A DNA stretch of 55,000 nt from Mesostigma viride (Eukaryota; Streptophyta; Mesostigmatophyceae; Mesostigmatales; Mesostigmataceae), in assembly GCA_009746045.1 (NCBI GenBank), contig RPFO01000276.1, positions 992,775-1,047,774 on the forward strand, read 5' to 3'. A program made the position numbers and the translations under genes. The notes under the pieces are model-generated. The model was given only the letters and a program-made list of their open reading frames with translations, was not told where the DNA came from and did not search any database. Below are positions 42,783 to 52,744 of this stretch, piece after piece. Each line of letters starts with the position of its first letter. Within the stretch, counting starts at the first letter, position 1.

Positions 42783-45329
42783 ATGTCTCAGGCGGCAAGG
42801 GTGAGTGGACGAGACGTGGCTGCCGATTTAAGGTACTATATCATGGGCTTCAAACAGGGCGTTCTAGCTCACTCAATATATATGGGTTGTGCGTGACGGT
42901 GACTCTGGGCATGACTGTAATTACTATGTTGGCGGAATATTTACCCTGTGTTGTCATCAGGAACGCTTTGCGAAGAAAAACGAAGCAGAAGACCTTCGCC
43001 GCGCTTTTGAAAAGCTCGACCTGAAAGCGGATGGGAAAATAGATGCAGATGAGCTGAACGATGTATTTACCAAGCTCGGCCATAAAACGAAACGGGTAAG
43101 TTCCTTGAAGGCAAAGGCAAGATCTGGCCTTTGTTCTCTTTCTCTCGCTAGTCCCACTCCCCCTGTCCTACTTTCCCTTTTGACCTGGCTGCCCCTGCGC
43201 GCTTGCCCGGGCTGTCTCCTCCCTTGCTGTCTTGAATCGCGAGTTGATTTGCTTCCCGAGTTCGTCGGGAATCCTCTGGTGTCCCAGTCTTGGCTCGCCC
43301 ATGTTCAAGTTTGCGCCATGTTAAGGCAATTTCAAAATGGCATGCTGATGATCGACATTGTCACGTGCTGTGACACTGTATTATCCATGAGACAACCAGT
43401 CATTTGAATATACTTTGTGGTGCATCCTTTGTGTGGAGAGGCAAGTAATTGTTGCAGACAATTCGAACCATTTAGAGGCCGCCTCCCTGCAGCCAATGGG
43501 GACTCAGATCACATCAGGATTGCTCCATAATGTGTTTGCGACTAGGCATTGCCCACAGATGCGCGGGGTGCGATGGATGGCACCACCAACGTGTCCCTCG
43601 CTGCCACACCAATGAGGTGCGGCCTAGACATGAGCCTTGTTGATGTGTTGTGTTGTGTCCATCCTATGGTTGGCATGACATGCTCCCCCCAGGTCCTCAC
43701 TGCCCCACGAGACATCCCACCCGTCCCCATCCCTGGTCCCTCTTACCTTCTCAAACACGTCGGTGACCTTGAGCAAGTCCGCGGCCAATACAGCGCCCAG
43801 GCTTGACGAGCTTCCTGTGCTGCGCCCTTACTGGTCTCGACCCAGTACCTGCCTCATGAATGTGTATAACATCCCCCTGCCCTGCTCTCTACTGCTCTCC
43901 CCCCCCCCCCCCCGCCCTGCCTCCACGCCCTCCTGACCTATTCTTCGTCCCCCCAGCGGGATATTGACGACATGATCTGGGAGGTGGACGAGGACTGCGA
44001 CAAGGCGGTCAGCTGGACAGAATTCCAGCAGATGTATGCTCGCTGTCGCAACGACAAGTCGGGTATGTTGATGTGTGCTGCCGCGACAATAAGTCAGGTG
44101 GGCTCACAGCCGCTGTCGTGAGGACTAGTCAGGTAAGCCGCCTGTCTGCCGGTGAATGTAGGCAAGTGTCCGGTGGAAGAACATGGGAGGACGTGTGCAT
44201 GCGCCTATCACCTAGTCTGTGCCAACCATTCTCTGTGGCAAATGTCACCTGCTGCACACACAGTACGGTGGCCCCACGTCCGTATGGTTAGCCTGCGATG
44301 GCATGCCACCGACCCCGTCTGACGCGCCCATGGCCCTCCCATCCACCCCTCGTGGGTTGCCCCGTGCCACCTTGTGCGTTCCACATCAGCCGGTTACGAG
44401 CCCCGCCGCCTGTTCAACGTGGTGGAGTTCATGATGAATGACAAGGATGACAGTGGCACGGTGTCGGTGGAGGAGGCGATGCAGATCCTGTACATGCGCT
44501 TTGGGCGCAACCTGCTGGATTCGGTACGTGCGCAAGAATAGCAGAGGACTGGGACATGATGTAAGGCTCGCACACGTGGGGGTGAGACGGCGTGGCTGCA
44601 TGGTGGGGGAGATGGCACCAGCATGCTGCCACACGCCACACTGGGCCCCATCCCTTCTCACGACATAATAGCCCTGCCAGCGGCGCCCACACACACCCCG
44701 CTTCCCTCTGCCCTGCGTGTATAGACCGCCTTTAAAGTGGGCATCCAACCACTGTTGTGTTGGGGGGGAGGGGGGGGAGGGGGGGGGAGGGGGAGGGGGG
44801 GGAGGGGGGGGAGGGGGGGGGGGAGGGGGGGGGGGAGGGGGGGGAGGGGGGGGAGGGGGGGGGAGGGGGGGAGGGGGGGAGGGGGGGGAGGGGGGGGAGG
44901 GGGGGGGGGAGGGGGGGGGGGGGGGGGGAGGGGGGGGGCGGCGGTGTGGCCACATGCACGGGCACCACGCGGTGCCGCGTCCAGGATAGCTGGCTGCTTC
45001 ACCATTTACCGTTGCCGCACGGTGATGTGGTGTCCGCACCCTGCATGCTCACTGTGCTCCACACACGTGTGCCTTATTCCATTCCCCAACCACCCAGCCA
45101 CCTGATGCTGGCATCATTCCCGCTGCTCCACATGTCCCCCCCCCCCCTCCCCCCCCCGCAGCAACTGGAGGAGATTTTTGGCCATAGCGACACCAACAGC
45201 CAGCGCGACCTGACGCTCACCGAGTTCCTGCACAGCCTTAACCTGTCGCAGGTCAAGCAGCTGCGCTCCAAAGTGACCGCGAAAACTTACAAGCCGCCGC
45301 CGGGCGTGGCCGCCGCACGCAAGCGGTAG
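42783..45329 (+). CDS. Four-EF-hand calcium-binding protein
   Basis: Calmodulin-superfamily protein of 186 residues. Exons: 42,783-42,800, 42,961-43,095, 43,957-44,062, 44,390-44,523 and 45,162-45,329. All are GT-AG and in phase, ending in TAG. EF-hand loops: 26-37 (DLKADGKIDADE; Lys at position 3, so possibly weak), 62-73 (DEDCDKAVSWTE), 104-115 (DKDDSGTVSVEE, canonical) and 141-152 (DTNSQRDLTLTE; no glycine at position 6). The tail is basic (TYKPPPGVAAARKR). The start MSQAAR is a tiny first exon supported by the donor GTGAGT and frame. Spacing and a short basic tail are typical of ciliary or cytosolic calcium sensors; a flagellar role is a guess. Candidate TGTAA at 45,718-45,722. Confidence 0.85.
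44759..44940 (+). repeat. Poly-G/GA minisatellite in EF-hand intron 4
   Basis: About 180 bp of G-runs (6-12 G) separated by single A residues, inside intron 4 (44,524-45,161). The G-rich strand is the coding strand, so the pre-mRNA would carry many potential G-quadruplex segments. The intron also ends in a C-run just before the acceptor (45,136-45,158). Confidence 0.92.
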
Positions 45330-45811
45330 CCACGCGCACACGCTAGCTGCTGCACGTTGCACGCCAACCATTGTCGCACATGGGCTGCCTGCATCCAGGC
45401 AGGGCACACCCTGGTACTCTCCACCGAATGTGTGGCATGGCTACCAGGCTCCCTTATTTACTAATTGCCTTTCCCGCCAAACAGCCGAGCTGCAGCAGCC
45501 AGATGAGCAAGAGTTCATGACAATGGGAATACGAGCGCAAGGCTGGCTCGACAGGGGGGAGGTGTAGGCTACTTAACCTTGTCCTGATGCACAGTGCAAC
45601 TTTCTAGCTGAACGTTGCTTTCAACTTTCTTGTTTGGGTGGTCTACTGCCAGGCTGAGATGGAGTCCGAGTGCTCTGGTAGAGCAGGGCATTCCACGACT
45701 TACAAGTTAGACATCCTTGTAACCAATCTGTCGCCCGTTGTATAAAATATACTAAAAGGCAGCCAGAGACTTCAAAACACTTGCTGATGTCCATTCTGGT
45801 CGCAGGGCCGG
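45330..45811 (+). other. EF-hand gene 3' flank
   Basis: Contains the candidate poly(A) signal TGTAA at 45,718-45,722. No other feature seen. Confidence 0.5.
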
Positions 45812-45910
45812 ACTTGTAAGTAGTAAGTAAGCACTTGCATGTCATGCGCATGGGCATGCCACGGAGTACTAAGCTAATCTCATTTGAAAATAATTACACG
45901 AAAGTCACAA
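45812..45910 (-). mobile_element. LINE 3' end with TACT-type tail, copy 2
   Basis: Same family as 19,236-19,340: plus strand AGTAGTAAGTAAGCACTTGC, then GTCATGCGCATGGGCATGCC, then AATCTCATT. The orientation is inferred as minus from the tail. Confidence 0.6.
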
Positions 45911-45964
45911 ATAGCGTCTGCATCGTGCCCCAACCATACAAGTGAGACAACTATTCCTACAGTC

Positions 45965-46560
45965 ACTAAAATATTAAATTAAATTAAATTAAATAATAAC
46001 ATGACTCCGCACGTGGGGAGATCATGAAGCACGTAGTCCCTTGCTTGATGGATGGGGGTGAGCGAAGCCGTGAAACCGAACTAGGCTAACTCTATAAAAA
46101 TCCTAGCTACTCTACTCAGCAAAGCGCCCCTTCCTCCGGGGGAGGGGGGGGGGGGTGCTTGCCCACAGGGGCTGGCGTGTGGGCCTGGACCATGGTCTGC
46201 CACCTCTTCTTGTTCTCCATAGCAGTCCATGCAAGAGAGAGGGAGGAAATGCGGTGTTCAAACTGGGCTGGGACCACTAGGTCGGCCAGCAACTGCTGTG
46301 TATAGTTCATGGCAGGTCTACCAAGGTCCGTCAATCTGGGTTTGATCGCCATTGGGGCCAGGCCAGGTCAGGATACGCCGCCCCGGCTGGCCAAGCAGCT
46401 GGGGGCCGGCCAGGCCGAGGTCCGTGTCTACCTGAAGTTGGTGCGAGCAAGATGTCCTGCGAATGCTATCCTACGCTGCCTAATCTCATCCGTAATGCGA
46501 GGCATACCCCGGCCCCTGCCAGGCATCCACATGTGGGTGCAATAAAGACCCGCACGCGTG
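45965..46560 (-). mobile_element. LINE ORF2 end and 3' UTR, minus strand
   Basis: On the minus strand: a GMPRITDEIRQRRIAFAGHL block (about 46,510-46,440), AMNYTQQLLADLV (about 46,315-46,277), an AWTAMENKKRWQTMVQAHTP end (about 46,230-46,170), a GGGCGCTTTGCTGAGTAG UTR, then a degenerate hairpin (46,005-46,020) and an (AATTT)n tail at 45,970-45,995. It is homologous to the fragments at 33,930-34,190 and 35,733-36,490 and confirms that those pieces come from one element type. Confidence 0.7.
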
Positions 46561-46639
46561 ACTGACCAGTGCATGACTACGGCCGAGACGTGGGCAAACA
46601 AGCAGTGAGCACTATTATACATACGCGGTACATGAGAGA

Positions 46640-46750
46640 CTTCAAGTAAGTACAAGCAAGTACGGCTTGCGCGTGTCATGCGCATGGGCATGCCACGGAT
46701 TACAATGCTAATTAATCTCATTGGAAAAAAGTTACACGAATTAAGTTAAT
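46640..46750 (-). mobile_element. LINE 3' end with TACT-type tail, copy 3
   Basis: Third copy of the family at 19,236 and 45,812. It lies directly 3' (minus orientation) of the LINE coding remnant at 46,773-47,253, which links this tail type to an L1-like ORF2. Confidence 0.6.
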
Positions 46751-46772
46751 ATAAATAGCGATAGAGACTAAA

Positions 46773-47253
46773 CTAACTAAACCTAAGGCATGCCAGGTCA
46801 GTAACGTGAAGTGCCCGCCCGCAGGCCATTGCGGTCGCGCCAGGCATTCTTCCCATCAATGGTGGGAAACACGCTTCTTCCCTGCATGGCTCAGGGTGGT
46901 CATTGTCCTCCTCTACCTGAGCCCATGTATATGGCCTAAGTTGTCCTGCATATCTAGCTTTCCGATCCATATCACGGCCAGAGAGGCCTAAGCCCCTCAT
47001 CATGCATGTTCAGAGCTACGGTTTGCACTTGAACGTGTGGGCCGTACGTATATATACTGTACGACGTCGAGCATTGCTTGCATGCATGGCCTATCACACT
47101 TGAGAAGCTGTGCCTGCAGGCCCAGCTGCGCGGCCCGGCCTCAGCCCCGTGGCTGGGCCATGGGAAGTGCATGTCTATCAACAAGGAGAACTCCAGCGCG
47201 TCTACATCTGCAGTTTGTACGAGCTAAGTGCCCTACTAGTTGTACGCGGCTGC
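46773..47253 (-). pseudogene. LINE reverse transcriptase C-terminal remnant
   Basis: On the minus strand VQLVGHLARTN (about 47,235-47,205) matches LQLVGHLARTNQ of the 37,658 ORF. RGLGLSGRDMDRKARYAG and YTWAQVEEDNDHPEP (about 47,000-46,850) match GGLGLSVIWKKMMDRAK and WAQVIEDNEPPP. Stops separate the blocks. The remnant stops at 47,253, where the RLE-type element begins. Confidence 0.65.
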
Positions 47254-47270
47254 ATATATATCGGCGTTTG

Positions 47271-49523
47271 AGGAGTCCGTCGCGGCCCAGCTTGGCGTCG
47301 CCACCAAAGGGGGCAGCGACATCATCGTGCACACAGTTCAGGCCTACCTCGAGACGCATCCGACCCATGTGGCGCTGAAGGTGGATTGCCACAATGCGTT
47401 CAATGCTGTCACCAAGGCTAGCATCTTTGAGGCCGTCGGCGAGGCGTTCCCTGACCTTCTTGCGTGGACAGCAGCCTGCTACGGCGAACCCACTCAACTC
47501 TCCTTCCTCATGGAGGATGGGACGTTCGCCGACATCGCTTCCCGCACGGGAACCCAGCAAGGTGACCCCCTCGGCCCCTTTTACCTGTCTGCCCCGCTGC
47601 ACAAGGCTCTCCAAGGTGTCCACGCTGCGCACCCGGATGTCGTGCTCCTCGCCTACATGGACGATATCCATGCCCTTGGCCCGGCCGAGGCTGTGGTTGC
47701 CGCCCTGGCTGCCCTTGAAGTGGCCATGGCGGCCATCAACCTTCGGCTCACCCTCCCCAAGTGTGCAGTCTTTTCGCCCCAGGGGGACTGCTCTGGCTTC
47801 CCCGCGGCTATCCCGGGGGCATTGGCGCGGGCGCGTGGTTTCTCGTGCCTGGGCGTCCCTGTGGGTGACCCTGACTACGTCGAAGAGGAGCTCCGGGCCA
47901 CCGTGGAACAGCGCACCCATGTCCTTGAGACTTGGGCGCGCCTCAAGGACCCCCAGACCAAAGGGCTCCTCCTGTGGTTTTGCGCCCACCCGCGGGTGGT
48001 TCACTGGCTCCGTGGCGCTCCCCCCCAGTGACTTGGTGCGGCTTGCCGCGGAAGGCCATGACGAGCGCATTCAGGCCGCCTTGCAGGTGCTCCTCCCCGG
48101 CCCTAGCCTGCCAGCTCACTCCATGCGCTTGGCCACCCTCCCCTGCCGCATGGGCGGGTGTGGGCTCACCCGCGCCGCCCGCCTCGCCCCCGCCGCCTTC
48201 CTTGGCTCTGTTGCTCAGGCCTGGGCGGAGATCCGCCGGTTGGTCCCCAGCGCCGTCAGCGCCATTCCCGACTTGGTCACCCCATCCCCCTTCCCCTTTG
48301 TGCAGGCTGTGCAGGATTCTTACCTCGGGATCCAGCAGGCTTGCGACCTCGTCCGCCCCGCTCAGGCCGTCCACCGTCGCCTGCCCCGGGGCACGCCCGG
48401 CGTGTCCACTGTCGTCAGTCCTAGTGTCTTCCCTGCCTGCGTTCATGAAAAACAACAAAAGACCTACGCGGGTATACTACACTGTGCCGACTGGATGGGT
48501 CTGCATGCGAGCTTGAACGATCAGGGGAAGGCTTGGCTTCACTCCGTTTCCCTTGAGGGGAGCGTGGGGTCCGCATTCCTGCGCGCCCTCCCCATGAGCC
48601 CTTTGTTCACACTGGTTCCGGCCCTTTACGCCATCGCTCTCCGCCACCAGCTCTTTGCCCCGCAACCTCTCATCACGGCGGGTGCGTCCTGCGGCAGCTG
48701 CGGGCTTGCTCTGGATACTACTGGGACGCACTACATCGCGTGCATGGGTGGCCAGCAGAACCAGAACTGGTTCCTCTATCTCCATACCGCTCTCCTCCGG
48801 GTGGTGTGTGCCATGGTTCGGTCGGTCTTTCCCCACTCCACCATTCAGTGCGAGGACGCGGATGGGGCCGCCCTCTACTCACCCAACCACCGCCCCGACA
48901 TTACCGTGCTTGACTACGACGGGCAGGGTTGCCACCTGCTCATCGATGTCTCCGTGGCTCGGCCGCTTTCCGGTCGCCACATCCTCCGGGCGGCTGTGGA
49001 TGCCGGCGCTGCTGCCGCTGTGGCTGAGCGCGACAAGTTTGCCTCCTACGGCAATGTGGGGCCCCACCGGGTCATCCCCTTTGTCCTTGAGGAGTTCGGG
49101 GCCATGGGCCCCAAGACAGCGGAGTTTTTCCACGAGTGCTGCCAGCGCCGTGAAGACCGCCTCGACCTCGAGGGTCAGACCGCCCCGTGGTCGGCCCGCA
49201 CGTGGTCCTCGTATTGGCGGCAGCGTCTGTCACTCGCCCTCACTCGCAGCGTGGCTGATGTACGTGTTATTCCGCCGCACCCGGGCCGACTTTGTCGCGA
49301 CCCATGCGGTCTAGATTCCTTCCAGGCCTGCATGGTGGGCCGGCAGCGCTGTTGCTGCGTGTAGTTTTGTGATGTATAGTTAGTTGTACCTTGTGCCGCT
49401 GGCGTGATCCTTGGATGTCTGTGTCAGATTACTATTAATTTCTTCAGGGTTATTCTCCCAGTTATCGGTTTTTTCCTTATGTTGCATGCCTATCTCACCT
49501 CCGTAATCTATCATTCTCAATGA
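47271..49523 (+). mobile_element. RLE-type non-LTR retrotransposon, 5'-truncated (plus arm)
   Basis: Flanked by a 17-bp direct repeat ATATATATCGGCGTTTG (47,254-47,270 and 49,524-49,540). It encodes a reverse transcriptase with VDCHNAFNAV (motif A), QQGDPLGP (motif B) and YMDD (47,653-47,664), ending in this frame at 48,031. A 4-bp difference (GTGA near 48,031) shifts the rest to the next frame (to 49,364), which has a CxxC-x9-H-x3-C knuckle (CGSCGLALDTTGTHYIAC) and a PD-x15-D restriction-like endonuclease core (HRPDITVL, LIDVSVARP), with ERDKF following. That order (RT, knuckle, endonuclease) is typical of R2/NeSL-like elements. A 4-bp ACGT insertion at 49,262 alters the C-terminus. Best-preserved copy here, but without its 5' part. 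Confidence 0.85.
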
Positions 49524-49540
49524 ATATATATCGGCGTTTG

Positions 49541-50070
49541 GTGGTTTATAGCTGGGCGTTTGCTTTGGTTTGAGTGATTTCACTCTGCTGTAAGTAATTA
49601 TAATTTTTTAATATATATCGGCATATATTGACTACGACGGGCAGGGTTGCCACCTGCTCATCGATGTCTCCGTGGCTCGGCCGCTCTCCGGTCGCCACAT
49701 CCTCCGGGCGGCTGTGGATGCCAGCGCTGAGCACTGCCGCTGTGGCTGAGCGCGACAAGTTTGCCTCCTACGGCAATGTGGGGCCCCACCGGGTCATCCC
49801 CTTTGACCTTGAGGAGTTCGGGGCCCTGGGCCCCAAGACAGCGGAGTTTTTCCACGAGTGCTGCCAGCGCCGTGAAGACCGCGCCTCGACCTCGAGGGTC
49901 CGACCGCCCCGTGGTCTGCCCGCACGGGGTCCTCATTAATTCTCAATGAAAATATATATATATATATCGGTTTATAGCTGGGTGTTTGCTTTGGTTTGAG
50001 TGATTTCACTCTGCTGTAAGTAATTATATTTTTAATATATATCGGATACTCCGCCACCTAGTTACAGTAG
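49541..50070 (+). mobile_element. Nested RLE-element fragment between two copies of an A/T-rich 3' segment
   Basis: 49,627-49,949 is a copy of the endonuclease region (DYDGQGCHLLIDVSVARP onwards), frameshifted, cut short and joined to ATTCTCAATGA, the element's 3' end. It is bracketed by two copies of a segment of about 95 bp containing GGGCGTTTGCTTTGGTTTGA and GTGATTTCACTCTGCTGTAA (49,541-49,625 and 49,965-50,045); a third copy lies at 52,677-52,735. The segment is probably the 3' UTR of a related RLE subfamily. Confidence 0.65.
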
Positions 50071-52073
50071 CCACGAGCCACGAGGTAGCCATGGCTGTCG
50101 GAGCTCATAACTTTCACGTTTGAGCCCCGAATTCAGCTGTGAATATCACAATCGCTTCGTCTTTCTTAGACGCACATGCTGATATAATTTTCCAAAGCTA
50201 TAACGCACTATATGGCGAATAAACGCGCCTCGACGCAACGCAGCCTGGCGGCTGCGCTCGGCAATGAAAATACGTCTGCAGCTCCGGCTGCAGCTTCGCC
50301 ATCTGGGCCGGAAGGCAGTGCTGCCACTAGTCGCGCACTGGTGGTCGTCCAGCACCCTCCCGGGCTTCCTGCCTCGCCTTCAGCCTCGCCTGAGCCAAAA
50401 CGCAGCCGCCCAGCCGAACCGAGCTGGTCTGAGCGCGATTTTGACGTTGAGGGGTTATTTTCCACCTTCAACACCTTCAACGATGCCAGACCCAGCTATT
50501 TCGACATGCCACCCCTCAAGCTACTGGAGTTCGTGTTTTATGGGTCATACGCCTCCCTTCTCGACATGTGCCAACGCCTTCAACGCCTTTGCCGCTTCCG
50601 CAATGGACCTGACGGCCGGTTCACAATGCGACAACATGCTGAGAACCTGGCCAGCTGGTCTCGCCCCCGTCTTCAGATCGGCGCCCTCTTTTCCATCCTT
50701 GACCGCTCTGTCACGGACCTCTGGACCCCCTCCCCCTTGACCGAATCCACCTTCCTCCAATCCTCCTCCACCTCCAAGCAACCATCTCACAGCACGTGAC
50801 GCCCCTAGCCGCAGATGTGGCGGCAATGGGCGGCACGCTGGCTGCTGAGCTCCCCACCATCTCCACCGCCACTTCCAGCCTCCTCGCCTCCTCCACCGCC
50901 ACCACCCCCACCTCCGACGCCATCACCGCCCAGCTCCGCGACATCGACCAGCGTCTTAAGGACAACGCCATCGCTATCAAGGTTCTGCAGAACACCGCAG
51001 GCCTCACCGCCCAGGCGGTGAAGGACATTGCCGCCAAGCCAGCCCCGGCTGGCCTGGCCGGCGATGGCTCCTCCCATCACCACCTGGGCGGACATGCTTA
51101 AGCAACATACCACCTCCACCACCTCCGCCGTCGCAGCCCAGCTTCAACAGCAGACGCTTGACCTCCGCGAGGAGGCCGAGCTCGCCAAGCGCAGCCTCAA
51201 CGTCATTGTCAAGAACTTCAAGATGGAGGAAGGTGAGAATTCCGAGAAGCTTTTGCGTGCGTTTGAGAGAGAAATCCTTGGTCGCATGGGCCTTAACGGT
51301 GAGATCGAGCTGGCCGCCCACCGCCTTCCCCGCGCGCGGGGTAAGGCAGGGCCGCCCCCGCTCCTTCTCACCTTTAAGACCCCGGCGGACAAGATTTCTT
51401 TTCTCAGACGCCGCAAGCGGCTCGAGAAGACTCTCTTCACCCTTGATGACGACTTGACCCTGGCGCAGCAACAACGGTGACGGGAGCTATGGCCGACCTA
51501 CCTCCAGCTCCGGCAGACCAAGGCGGGACAGCCGGTGTACTGGAAGGGGGCGGCCCGTCTACGTCGGCCACAAGCCCTGGCACGCGACCCCCTCGACCAC
51601 CGCGGCCCCAGCAACTCCAGCCCCAGCCTAGGGGAATACAGCAGCAGTAGTGTAGAATAGTTAGACAGTGGCCTTGTACATGCCCGCCTACTACAGGCAC
51701 TATACCAGCTTAGGCCTAGCCTTTTTAGTCATGTACATGTGTGCCTATGATGAGCCACCCTCCAGATGATGCCTAGCTTTATTTAGTTCTGTTGTGCCTA
51801 TGCAGGGAATAACTCTCTGCTGAGACGCCATGCCCTAGCTTCTTTGTATAGCTATGCTGATCTTCCCCCCCATGACAGGCTCCCCCTTCGCTGGGCATAG
51901 CTTGAAGATCATGGGGATGCCAGTGCCCTGGTGCACCTAGAGCAAGGGTCCTTTACATCCCCACCCTTGCAGGAAGTAGCTTAGGATGTATGATAGGCCA
52001 TACGCCCCCCCTCAAGGGCTATGTGCTACATATACTCCCAACGGAGTTATGTTACAATTCAATTCAATTCAAT
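50071..52073 (+). mobile_element. LINE copy with ORF1 and 3' end, ORF2 deleted
   Basis: The leader (CACGAGGTAGCCATGGCTG) matches 19,500. ORF1 starts at 50,212 (STQRSLAAALGNEN) and runs in three overlapping frames: 50,212-50,799, 50,796-51,101 and 51,028-51,480. Two frameshifts therefore break it. The middle part is helical (ITAQLRDIDQRLKDNAIAIK) and the end has AGPPPLLLTFKTPADKISFL and DDDLTLAQQQR, the L1-type ORF1 RNA-binding end. No ORF2 follows; instead a 3' UTR leads to the CTCCCAACGGAG hairpin at 52,035-52,046 and an (ATTCA)n tail. It is a fuller version of the 19,493-20,220 deletion derivative. Confidence 0.75.
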
Positions 52074-52652
52074 CGGATGCTCGCCATGCATGGTTCGGTC
52101 GGTTTTCCCCCACGCGAACATCCGGTCCGAGGATGCGGATGGCGCTGCCTTCTATTCCCCTAACCACCGGCCTGACATCGTGGTGCTGGACTTTGAGGGG
52201 GGTGGCTGGCATCTGCTGCTTATTGACGTTTCGGTGGCGCGGCCCTTGGCTCTTAGCCACGTGGCTGGGGCCTCCCTCACGGCAGGTTATGTACACGGCG
52301 GACCGGGCGGAGCGGGCCAAGCTCCTGGCCTACGGCGACGTCGGGCACCATCGTGTGGTGCCCTTTGTCCTGGAGGAGTTTGGGGCCATGGGGCCCCTGA
52401 CCTCCGCCTTCTTCAAGGAGTGTTGCCGGCTCCGGGAGGACCGGCTGGACCTAGCTGGAGGGCCAGCGGGCCCCATGGTCGGCGCGGACCTGGACGTCAT
52501 ATTGGCGTCAGCGCTTGTCGGTGGCGCTGACTCGGGCCATGGCTGACATCATGCTCCGCCGTACGCGGGCTGATTTTGCGGTGCAGCAGGGCTATTATGT
52601 TCCTCCCGTTAGGAGTTTCCATTGGTCTTATCGTAGTATAATAGAGCTTTGA
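52074..52652 (+). pseudogene. RLE endonuclease-domain remnant, second subfamily
   Basis: Reads EDADGAAFYSPNHRPDIVVL and LLLIDVSVARPLA. After a frameshift near 52,280 it reads AERAKLLAYGDVGHHRVVPF and VLEEFGAMGPLTSAFFKECC. After another near 52,470-52,490 it reads YWRQRLSVALTRAMADIMLR and ends YRSIIEL before TGA at 52,650. It is clearly homologous to the C-terminus of the 47,271 element but diverged in sequence, and it keeps a C-terminus that the plus arm has lost. Confidence 0.75.
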
Positions 52653-52744
52653 CATGGCCATGGTTTATACCTGCATGGGCGTTTGCTTTGGTTTGAGTGA
52701 TTTCCCTCTGCTGTAAGTAATAATATTTTTAATATAGATATATA

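Noticed and set aside
47141-48070. 309-codon minus-strand ORF across the RLE reverse transcriptase
   Set aside because: Mostly the antisense shadow of the plus-strand RT. Only its last 30-40 codons (below 47,253) belong to a real minus-strand LINE remnant.
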